64,000 nucleotides of DNA, taken from the NCBI GenBank assembly GCA_902651635.1, contig CACRSC010000015.1:569779-633778 (forward strand), in the 5' to 3' direction. Shown one piece after another: positions 10,426-19,341 of the stretch. This DNA comes from Mastigamoeba balamuthi. Lineage: Eukaryota; Evosea; Mastigamoebida; Mastigamoebidae. How positions within the stretch are numbered: position 1 is the first letter of the stretch; every line of letters begins with the position of its first letter. The position numbers were made by a program, and so were the translations under genes. Below the pieces are notes generated by a model. The model made no database searches. It had not been told where the DNA came from and saw only the letters and a program-made list of their open reading frames with translations.

Positions 10426-10470
10426 CGATATCGGGAAAATAATCGATAGTACGATCGTGGGCAAGATATT
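10426..10470 (+). promoter_or_regulatory. GATAT motifs upstream of NAP1
   Basis: GTCGATATCGG near 10426 and CAAGATATTTGG near 10461 precede the NAP1 ATG (10543) by about 80-115 nt. They match the recurrent motif seen before other genes in the window. Confidence 0.35.
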
Positions 10471-10542
10471 TGGTGGTATCACCCAACACCCTCAAAACCC
10501 TCCTAACGCCACACCCCGAGCGGCAACATTTCTCACTTAGCG

Positions 10543-13500
10543 ATGGCGGACGGTGGCATGCCTGCAGGATCCCCCGGCGCGGGCCCGTTCCGCTTCGAGG
10601 AGCTGCTCTCGCAAAGCGAGGGCCCCATGAAGCGCCTGTACCTCGCGCGCTACGTGTTCTCGTCGCAGCGCCTGCGCCCCAAGATGCTCTCGGACAAGAC
10701 CCTCGACCGCACCATCTCGAAGCTCGCGTCCAAGTTCCCCGACCTCGACGCCGACAAGGTCGCGCGCGGCTGGGGGCTTGGGGATGGGGGCCTATTTGTT
10801 CTGGGCGTGTGGGGGGGCCAACTGGCTGACCCGGTTTTAACACGCGCAGTCGGCGGATAAGGGACTGGAGGCGCTGCTGGGCAGGGCCAAGCAGTACATG
10901 GACGAGTTCGAGCCGCACTACCTGGCGTTCCTCGAGGCGTTCGACTGGAAGATGCGCGCGCAGGCGTTCCTGTGCGAGACGGGCGCCAAGGTCTCTGGCC
11001 TCAAAGTGCGAATTCTTCATACAGTCCAAATTGAATCCGTAGCGAGTCCGAGGGCGAATTGTAATTGCTCCGGTGGGGGGGATGGGCGCCGCGCCGCAGC
11101 TCGACGACAACCCGACGATCATGGCGCTGTGGTTCGAGCTGTTTGTGCGGTACGTGCAGCTGCACGCGCTGATGTCGGTCGTCCCGGACCGCCGCGTGAT
11201 CGCGACCCTGTACGCGCGCCTGTACCAGCACACCAAGTGCCTCGCCGAGCCCAACTTTGTCAGGTGCCCACCGGCCCCCGCTCCCTCCCTCCCGCCCCGC
11301 GCGTTGCGGCTGCTGCTGCTCCCTCCGGCCTGTTTTCCCACGTTGCTGGCAGAGGTGTTTCCTTCTTTTTTCTCGCAGGGGGAGGGGTTTCCTTTCGCTG
11401 CGCGGCTGGTCAGGCCTGACTGATTCCCTTCGCCCCTGGGCAGGCTGGCCAAGTGGATGTACGACTACGACAACCCCTTCCCCAAGCTGCAGGAGGACTT
11501 CAAGGGCTGCTCCTCCATCTGTGCGCGGAGCCTCGGCCCCCCCCAGCCGTGCCGGTCTGACTCCCTTCCCCGCCCCCCCAGTGGCCAACGCCATCGCGGA
11601 CCTGAGGACCTCGATCGTGGCGACGAGCAACATCGCGGACCTGCGCAAGGGCGAGGCGCTCAACATCACGCTCAAGCCCGCGCAGATGTGCGTCCCGGTG
11701 CACGACCAGCTGCGCCAGGACATGCTGTTCGCCGGCCGCGTGCGCACGTGGCTCACGTACGCGCTCGTCGCGGCGCCCATGGCCGCGGCGACCGCGCGGG
11801 TCGTCGACGAGGTGGCCAGGCCGCTGCTCGGCGAGTTCATCTTCGCCCCCGTCTACAACGACTGCTGCATGCACCCGCACACCGAGGTCGCCCACGTCTG
11901 GGGGAACTACAAGGTTTGCCTGTGCTCGGAATGGATTGCCATTTCCCAGACTCAATTTGTGATTCAATCTGAATCTGAATCCGCGCAGGACAAGAAGGCG
12001 AAGCTGGACCGCTTCAAGAAGGTGCCCAAGGAGGCTCTGCTGGCCGCCGTGTCGGCCGGGCCCGCGGTGCACCGCGCGCGCCGCGTGTACGCCCGCCAGG
12101 AGCTCGAGCAGCTGCTCAACGTGACGCGCGACACGCCCGCGCTGCTGGGGCCCAAGATCCTCGTGGTCCTCGCGGCGCTGAGCTACGCCAAGAGCGAGAC
12201 GTTCGTCTACTACCGCCACCGCACCGCCGCCGTCGACACGAAGCTCGCCAAGTACTTCCACGCGCAGGACTGGGCCGACCCGCAGGTCCCCGACCTCGTC
12301 GGCACGATCGTCGAGATGCGCGACCACGTCAGGGCCTGCGCCCCGGTCATCGCCCGCTACTACGCAGAGTTTCTCGTCGGGGCCGACCTGGCCGCCGCCA
12401 GGGACGCCGCCGAGAAGGTCCGGGCCGCCGGCGGCGCGGCGCAGCAGGCGCAGAGGGTCGCGGACGCGCTGGGGCAGGCGGACGTGGAGACGCTGCTGGC
12501 GGGGGGCGTGGACCTCGAGTCGATCCGCAGGGACTGCCTCGACCTCGAGTACACGCACTCGTCGTCGAACCTCGCCAGGCCCGCCGCCCTCACCGAGCCC
12601 AACAGGATCTTCCGCATCATCTCGCAGCACACGAGGTGCTACACCCCTCTCAGCCCTCATGCCAAAGGCGGAGCTCACGCAGCGCTCTCACACACGCTCT
12701 CTCTCTCTCTCTCTCAGGTACGTGGACCGCCTGGAGCAGCTGCTGCAGGAGAACGCGTCGCTGGTGGACCTGTGGTACATGCACGACGCGCTCAAGGAGG
12801 ACTTTGAGGCGCACATGCGCGCGGGGCCCGAGTCGATGAGCGGCCCGGCGCACTGCAACGCGTACCTGCGCCTGCTCGCCGAGTTCCCGCTCGTCGCGAC
12901 GCCCTACTGGGCCGAGGAGCGCGAGATTGTGGGCAACGAGTGCGTCAGGCTGACACTCGACTACCTCGACAAGCTGACCGCCGTCGTCAAGGAGAACATG
13001 CTCTCGACGATGGGCACTGCCGTGTCGAACGAGCTGCAGCTGCGCGACAGGAACGGCGCCGACATGCTCGCCAAGAAGCGCGAGGACTGGAAGCCGCCCA
13101 AGGACTGGGCCCCCCCGGTGGTCCCCGGCAGCGAGAGCCAGTACTTCAACAAGGACAAGCTCGAAAAGTGCCCTCAGAACGCAGCCAGCGCGCGCGGCCT
13201 AACCCTCGATCCGTCTGCAGCGTCCGCCTGGGGCAGAGGAACTCGGCGCTGGTCCTCAAGGCGCTGGCGGACATGGGGACGTACGTTGTCTACGACACGC
13301 AGATCGCGCCGACAGAGTTCATCCGCGAGATGATGCAGATCACGCTGATCGAGTGGCTGCGCCAGGCCGTAAGCCGCCCCGACGCCCACGCGCTTGGGGG
13401 GGCCCGTTTCGGTAACACGACCGCTCTCAGTTCAGGATCTCTGCCGACGGGACCATGGAGCGGCCGTCTGAGGTGCTGCGCCAGCTCAACGCGGTCTTCT

Positions 13501-14835
13501 CTGTCATGGCCACGCAGGAGCACAGCAGTACGCAGCACTCACGGCCGACACATGCAGCGCGCGACTGACTGGCGGCGGTCGCTCGGCAGTGACGATGCAC
13601 CTCGAGTCTGTGTGGCGCGAGGTGTTGATGTCGGAGTTCTGGATCCGCGAGGTCGGCAAGTTCGGCACCACCGAGACGTTCCCGCTGGTCGAGACGGACA
13701 CGGGCAACCGCACGATCGGCAGCATCGTCAACTTCTACGGCACGCTGCTGCTGAGGGTCCTCGTGGTGCCGACCGCGGGCACCGTGTACAGCCCCATCCG
13801 CAAGTCGTTTGTCAGCCGCGCCACGCAGCCGCTCAAGGTCGAGAACTGGTGCGACATCAGCGAGTTCAGGGCGCTCGCGTCGATCGCGGGGCCCTACGGC
13901 CTCAAGATCCTCGGCGGCTGGCTGCTGCGCTACGCGCACGCGCAGATCGCCGCGATCAAGGACCTGCTCATCACCAACGCCAAGCCGCTCGAGGACATCG
14001 GGGCGTGCTACACGCGCGAGGGGCCGTTTGGCGAGGCGCTGAAGAGGGTGCGCGACATGGACACGTTTGTCGCGCGGTGCCTGTCGCTCGGCGCGGCGCT
14101 GCAGATGCGCCGCCTGATCAAGGACGCGCTGCGCTCGGCAGTGCAGGACACGACCCCGCGCCTGCTGGGCGTCCTGCAGGACGCGTTCGACCACTACCCG
14201 CGCAACACGTTCCTGGACCCGCAGTTCCTGCCGCTGGACCTGCTGGCCAGCGACTACGGCGTCGACACGGGGACGGCGGACCAGGAGCTCAAGGCGGTGC
14301 TGAAGAAGGTGCACCAGGAGGGCGACCAGAAGATGTGGAGGCTGCTGCCCGTCATGTTCGCCATCTGCTTCACGGGCTCGCACTGGCGCGAGGCCGTGTT
14401 CGTGCCGCAGCTGTCGGCGTACAGCAACAACGCGCACCTGCTCTCGCGCGTCATCACGGACCTCATCATCGGGTTCTGCTCGTTGACGCTGCCGCCGCCG
14501 CAGGAGGAGAGGCAGGTCGCGCTGTTCCTGCAGCAGTTTGTCGAGATCAGCGCGGCGGTGCTGCTGCGCATGGCCCGCAACATGCCCAAGAGCGAGAAGC
14601 AGCGCCCCATGGACTTCCCCGCGATCATGATCTTCCTCGACCGCGTGAGCCCGCTCTTTCCCTGCTCGTTTGCCTCGTGCTTGTTGCCTCACAGCAGGGC
14701 CTGTGCGCGCAGTTTGTGGACGAGTGCCCGCTCGTGCCGAGGGACGTCCTGGAGATGAACGTGCCGTACTCACTGCTCCGGAACATGTTCAAGGACGTCT
14801 ACTCGACAAGCCACCGCGTGCCCGAGGGCTGGTAG
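10543..14835 (+). CDS. NAP1: NAP1/HEM (NCKAP1) subunit of the SCAR/WAVE complex
   Basis: Large cytosolic scaffold of the pentameric SCAR/WAVE complex, which links Rac to Arp2/3-driven actin polymerisation. Eleven exons: 10543-10758, 10850-11005, 11100-11263, 11444-11520, 11582-11913, 11989-12635, 12718-13167, 13221-13368, 13431-13527, 13590-14644, 14698-14835. All phases agree and give 1,159 aa (human NCKAP1 1,128). Diagnostic blocks along the whole length include KWMYDYDNPFPKLQEDF, DTPALLGPKILVVLAALSYA, VIARYYAEFLVG, CDISEFRALASIAGPYGLKI and the C terminus MNVPYSLLRNMFKDVYS. I first considered WASH-complex subunits, but the order and spacing of these blocks match HEM proteins. Intron 6 ends in a CT-dinucleotide tract (about 12698-12714). 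Intron 5 (75 nt) is stopless and in frame. Confidence 0.92.
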
Positions 14836-15194
14836 GGAAGGTCGACGACACAGCCACCCTCTTCCCTCTCTTCCCCTCGCAGCAGTCACACAAACACCCC
14901 TGTTCTGTGCCAACAAGTCGATATTTGGCTTTCTAATGTGGTCACCCAGCCCTCCATGATTATGGCGTCACTCGCCATGGGACGTACACGTTGCTCCGCT
15001 ACAGTTTCCATTTCCCATATTTTTGTGTGCGACCTCTTTGAACGCAATCTTGGGAGCGTGCATTTGGCCGAGAACGGGGTGGGGCTTGGAGCATCACCAC
15101 AACAAAGATTCTCTCGCGGAGAAGATCGAGTGCCCCCCAGCTTTTTTTCGAGCGGGTTATCAAGCGGCTACCTCAGCGCACCACCGACGCGGAG
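14836..15194. other. Intergenic spacer
   Basis: 359 bp between the NAP1 stop and the next ATG. CCATATTTTTGTG at about 15015 resembles the promoter motif of other genes and GAAGATCG occurs at 15120. There is no coding signal. Confidence 0.5.
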
Positions 15195-15542
15195 ATGGGA
15201 AACAGGGCGTCGAAGCAGACAGCGAACATCGACAACCTGCTGAACCGCTACCAGCAGAAGGAGGCGCAGGGGGCCGACTTCAACGCCAAGGTGGGCATCA
15301 AGCACCGCGAGGAGGGGACGTTCTCGACGTGCGCCTTCCAGTGCGTCCAGAAGCACCCCAAGGCCTTCGCGCTCATCGTGCTCTTCGCGCTGGTCATCGT
15401 CACGACCATCGTGCTCACCGTCGTCTTCTCGTGGCTGCACAAGAGGGGCGGGGGCGGCAGCAAGCCCCACAACGCCACCGCCTCCGACTCCGCCGCCGTG
15501 GAGGCCGCCCTGGGCGACGCGCTCAATCTCGCGGGCTTCTGA
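15195..15542 (+). CDS. Small single-span membrane protein with predicted N-myristoylation
   Basis: A single exon encodes 115 aa. The N terminus MGNRASKQ fits the N-myristoylation consensus (Gly2, Ser6, Lys7). A polar helical stretch (NIDNLLNRYQQKEAQGADFN) leads to one hydrophobic segment, FALIVLFALVIVTTIVLTVV, followed by a basic, Gly-rich and then Ala-rich tail. A myristoylated, single-span protein with its N terminus in the cytosol is the simplest reading. No family is recognised. The frame is GC-rich like neighbouring genes and starts at the first ATG of the open frame. Confidence 0.68.
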   Translation: MGNRASKQTANIDNLLNRYQQKEAQGADFNAKVGIKHREEGTFSTCAFQCVQKHPKAFALIVLFALVIVTTIVLTVVFSWLHKRGGGGSKPHNATASDSAAVEAALGDALNLAGF

Positions 15543-15789
15543 AAGTAGAACTGCAGCTATGGTGCATTGCCAAACGACGTCTTTCTTCGAATTCGGCAAA
15601 CAGGCTGATTGCACTTGCTTATCTTTTTGAGGCAAATTACTACCCGCTTCCGCTTCCTCCATCCTTGGGGGACAGGCCCTGTGGCTAAAGAGCGCCCAGA
15701 GTTGTGAGGTGCTGAGCCCTGTGTACACTCTCACAGCCAAGGTCCACTGGGGCTCACCGCGTCAGAGCAAAGGGGAGACCGGCAGTTGT
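15543..15789. other. Short intergenic spacer
   Basis: About 250 bp between the stop of the myristoylated membrane protein and the candidate minus-strand gene. Nothing recognisable. Confidence 0.4.
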
Positions 15790-15997
15790 TCAAGAACTGT
15801 TCTCCACCAGATTCTGCAGATGCCAATGGTAAATGATCGGCGTTGACGGCTATGCTGGTAACGTGTCTCGGGTGTGCCAGCTCCCGCGGTGCGGTTCTCA
15901 CCCCCTGGGAAAGCCTCGCCTTGATGCGCCGGGCATTCGCCTCGGCCTCCTTCAGATGATGCTTGATGGTCTGTATTTTATGGTCGGGCTCCAGACC
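15790..15997 (-). CDS. Candidate small coiled-coil protein, 3' part
   Basis: On the minus strand an exon at about 15997-15902 encodes a charged helical stretch (HKIQTIKHHLKEAEANARRI then KARLSQG), followed by a strong donor (GTGAGAACC), an 88-nt intron and a last exon 15813-15790 ending NLVENSS and stop. The phase-0 joint and the compact, hydrophilic C terminus look genuine. The 5' end is unresolved: the frame stays open upstream but without a convincing ATG, and a TAG acceptor at 15998-16000 may mark another intron. The gene would be close to, or overlap, the start of the plus-strand gene at 16144. No family recognised. Confidence 0.4.
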
Positions 15998-16143
15998 TAC
16001 CGAGTCATCGGCAAAGCACGTCACGCACGGAACCGCGACAGCGCTGGGGTGATTCACATTCCGCACGGGAAATACTTGCTTTATTTTGTTCCGGATTTCA
16101 GGAAACCCGATTCAGAAAACAAACCCCATCCGGCTGCACAAGC

Positions 16144-17634
16144 ATGAAGACAAGCCTGTTCCCCAACCTGGTCGTCAAGGCCCTCGTCCTGCAGACCGTC
16201 GCGTTGCTCAGCGCGCGCATCTACCCGCCCGCGGCGATCCTGCCGGGGCAGCTCAGCATCCAAGGTGCTCCGCTCCTCCACCACGCATACAGAATTCGCT
16301 TTCCGCTTCTCGCTGTCCGCCTCTTTGCCCCGGGCCCCCGGCTCATCGGGGGACTCCCCGAGGGTGCTACACGCGCGTGGCCGTCCGAGGGGCTCGATGG
16401 GGATGAGAAAGGGTGGCGACACGAATCGTCCAGCGTGTCTGCCACGTAATCGGCACCGGAAAAGGGAAATAAAATCCCGCGCGCAATCAAGAAAATTGAG
16501 ATCTTATGAACTGCGCTGGGCCGATGCTCTCGCTGACGCTGACTTGCCCTGAATGCAGTGTGGGCAGTCGTCAGCGGAATGCTCAAGGTGAGGCTGAGCC
16601 TCGAGAGGAGGAAGAAGGCGCAGGAGAAGCTCGCCAAGACCATCCGCCGACATCAAGAGACCTCGCGGCGTTCCCGCGAAACACTCGACTCGGCCGAGGA
16701 AGACATCCCTGCACGACAATTGCTCCACTCGCTGCGATGCGCTCGTCGTCAAGGCGGCTGTCTCGGCTGTCTTGCCTGTCTTGCCTGTTTCGCCTGTCTC
16801 GACTGTTTCGACCGTCTCGGCTGCGCGCGGCAGATGCGCAACGACCCCCGAGAAGCTCTGCGAAAAGGATGAGGACCACATGTCGTGCGCACCAGCTGCC
16901 CCCGACCGCGCTGCCCTCGGCCTCCCCCCGAGCCCCGCAAGTTCCTCCCCCCCAAGCCCGCGGCACACTCGCGCGACCTCGAGAGAGCCAGCCGCGATGA
17001 GAGCAGCCGGCGGAGGACCGTCATCGCCCATCCTGTTCCCCTCCTCGCTCGACTCCTCGGCGAGACCCTCACCAACCTGGGGTTCCCCGCCCCGTTCGCG
17101 GCCGCTGTGTATAAGCCCGAGACCAGGCGTAGGGCTCCGCCGACGTCCGCTGCCGAGCGCCTCAAGGATCGGGTGCGCGCTGCCATTCTGACAAGCGAGC
17201 TCTCCAAGTCGGTCCCGTACCTGCTGCTCCCGGCCCCCAAGCAGCCCAAGACGCCGCCCCAGACGTACCACAAGAGGCCCCTCGAGGGCGTGAATCCCGA
17301 GGCTCCCGCCGCCAAGGTCAGGAGGACAGCCGCCCCGACGGTCGCCTCCCCGCCGTCCACGCCTCAGCGGTCGATCATGGTGCTGAGGGGTGATGAGCCC
17401 GCGACGAACACCCTCAGCGAGCGGACTCCCCGCGAGTCGGAGAACCAGCAGGAGGTCTCTGTGCCCTCGCCCGCGGGCTCGTCGGCGGTGCCCCTGTTTT
17501 CTAAGGTGCCCGCATCGCGCGCGGCGCCCCAGGTGCCCGAGTTCGCCGAGGAGCGGTCGCACTCCTTCAAGAGGAGCAGGCCGGACGAGGACTCGGCGGT
17601 TTCGGGGCCCCTGAGCAAGCGAAGGCGGACCTGA
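16144..17634 (+). CDS. Uncharacterised gene with hydrophobic N terminus and basic C-terminal tail; middle splicing unresolved
   Basis: Exon 1, 16144-16264, encodes MKTSLFPNLVVKALVLQTVA... with a hydrophobic helix, and joins in phase 1 across a 294-nt intron to an exon starting at 16559 (WAVVSGMLKVRLSLERRKKA, then a basic helical region rich in Arg). The last coding exon ends at 17634 with LSKRRRT. Upstream of that it contains a conserved-looking block (LLARLLGETLTNLGF, LTSELSKSVPYLLLPAPKQP) and several basic clusters that could be nuclear localisation signals. Between about 16700 and 16900 I could not find a unique splice path; this stretch includes a 9-bp tandem repeat. It may be two genes. 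No domain recognised. Confidence 0.45.
16758..16820 (+). repeat. Nine-bp tandem repeat, about seven copies
   Basis: Imperfect units of CTGTCTTGC/CTGTTTCGC/CTGTCTCGA run head to tail for about seven copies. In one frame they encode a run of Cys-containing triplets, in another alternating Val/Ser/Pro. The repeat lies inside the unresolved gene at 16144-17634, in either an intron or a low-complexity coding segment. Confidence 0.65.
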
Positions 17635-18417
17635 GGCTACCTCGGAGCCACAAAACTGTGCGGACTGGACAGACGCCTGCGCTCTGTGCAACGCCTGGCC
17701 AGTGCACCCCTCAGCGTCTGCACCGCGAATGGCAGATCGCAGACGCCTGACAACCAGCCATGCATAACCGGTTTAATTCCAACACGACACTGCGTTGATT
17801 TGTTACATTGGACTTGTTCTGGTGAAAAGGCACCAATGCCATTTGTAGCCCAAGCCCACACGTCAGAGATGGGGAAGGGGGTCATACCCGCAATTGATGC
17901 ATGCTGCGTGTCTCTCAGTCGTATGTGTTTTTTTGAGATGTTGGAGAAATGCTGTACTGAGTCAAGATATGATAAGTGGAGGAAAGAACGAGTCTAGTGC
18001 CTCCTGCTGGTCATTGAGCGTGGCACGGTGCTCGGCCTCGAGCTCAGGAACTACATAACGACAGTACATTACACCAATGTACGGGTATGACAATCATTCA
18101 ACAATAACGGCAGAACGTCGCGGCAGTCATCTGCGCCAGGAAGAACGCTGTGGAAGAGTGAACTTGTGACCATCGATCATAATTAGAGCAGAGGGTTATT
18201 GCAGTACGATTTGCTTGCATGGCTCCTCCTCATGGGCCCTACCGGCAACAGCACTGGTGCAGACTCTCTCTTGTGTAATGCCTCAAGATGAAATATCGTC
18301 ATAGCCCTTACAATGCAATTGAAATAACGCTCCAGGGCGGCAGCATCCGCCCATAAAAAGCACAGAGTACCCGAGCACGCTATTGTCTTGAAGGCACTCC
18401 TGTTGAAATCAACGGCC
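17635..18417. other. Intergenic spacer, nothing recognised
   Basis: About 780 bp between converging genes. Short open frames exist but none has splice or family support. GC is lower than in exons but CpG is not as depleted as in the large islands. No RNA gene seen. Confidence 0.5.
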
Positions 18418-19042
18418 CTACTGGTTCCTCTCGAGGAGCTCCTCAGTCAGCTTCTGGAAAGCAGTCTTGATCATCCCGCGCAGGAGTTTGTTCGCCTCGC
18501 TGGCCTCAGAGGACCCGCCCTCCGTCACCTTCAGCTCGATCTGAGGGGCGTCTGTCAGTTGAACGCGTGCGCTGGGCGCCCTGCTCGGAGCGGGGGGGAC
18601 TCACAGTGAAGTCGTCGATGTCCTCGCTCGAGATCTCGGGGATAGTGGCGCGGCCACGGACGGTGGCGCCAGAGGGCACCTTGCAGGAGAACTCGATCTT
18701 CAGGTCCTCGTACTCAGCCCTGGCCCTCTTCTTGCCCCTGAGGAACAGATTCGTCGCCTGGCGACGAGCGAACCGTCAGCACGGGGCACAGCGGACGGCA
18801 GCAGAGGCGCGCACCTCGCCCTCGCACTTGTCCACCGAGACGGAGCCCTCGAAGGCGGTCTGGGCGCGCAGGAGCTCGGGGAGACGCTGGTCTGCCCACT
18901 TGGAGTGATCGCGCTCCTCCCTGCGAGAGAAAAGCACCAGCAGGCGGAGGTGCAGTCAGCGAGAAGGCACAGGGGACCCCCCAGCAGGTCTGAGGGCACG
19001 CTACCAAGACCAGCAGCCGGAAAGCTTGTTCCACTCGGACAT
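18418..19042 (-). CDS. Hch1-like Hsp90 cochaperone (Aha1 N-terminal domain only)
   Basis: Four minus-strand exons (19042-19005, 18920-18815, 18757-18605, 18540-18418) with matching phases encode 139 aa. The Aha1_N fold is clear: CWSWEERDHSKWADQRLPEL at the start, then EGSVSVDKCEGEATNLF, a RGKKRARAEYEDLKIEFSCK block and GRATIPEISSEDIDDF. Aha1_N binds the middle domain of Hsp90 and stimulates its ATPase. Standard Aha1 has a second C-terminal domain of about 150 residues; here the gene stops (ELLERNQ) after the N domain, as in yeast Hch1, which is about the same size. I see no Aha1_C downstream. Splice sites include the strong donor GTGAGT at intron 3. Confidence 0.88.
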
Positions 19043-19341
19043 AGTAAGGGTTGGCTGAGCAGCGGTGTGTTGCTGATAACGCGCGGTGCTGTCTTTACAG
19101 AGAACAAAAAGATATCCCTCTGCTGAGTCATCGCGAATGATGTCAGAGATATCTTCTAACACGATTTTCGTATTCCTGGCACACGACGTTGCTCCCTACT
19201 TGTGCGTTGAATAAATAATATTTAAAACACACCTCGCGTGCTTAGCGCGCTTTCTCAGCCCCGCGATAGACCAGAAGATATCCCGATATCTGTTTTCTAT
19301 CCAAAAACGAAAAACCGTCTCAGCGTTAGACAGCGCTCGTG
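19043..19341. promoter_or_regulatory. Divergent promoter with repeated AGATATC motifs
   Basis: The 299-bp gap between the Hch1-like gene (minus) and the RhoGAP-WD40 gene (plus) holds AAAAAGATATCCC at about 19105 and CAGAGATATCTTC at about 19144 on the Hch1 side, and GAAGATATCCCGATATCTG at about 19272 on the RhoGAP side. The motif is palindromic and lies 55-110 nt from each start. Confidence 0.45.

Noticed and set aside
12940-14835. 631-codon plus-strand frame in the NAP1 region
   Set aside because: For most of its length it is a frame-shifted shadow of NAP1 exons; only its last part coincides with the true reading frame.
10543-14835. WASH-complex subunit (strumpellin or SWIP)
   Set aside because: Size is similar, but blocks such as DISEFRALASIAGPYGLKI and VPYSLLRNMFKDVYS belong to NAP1/HEM.
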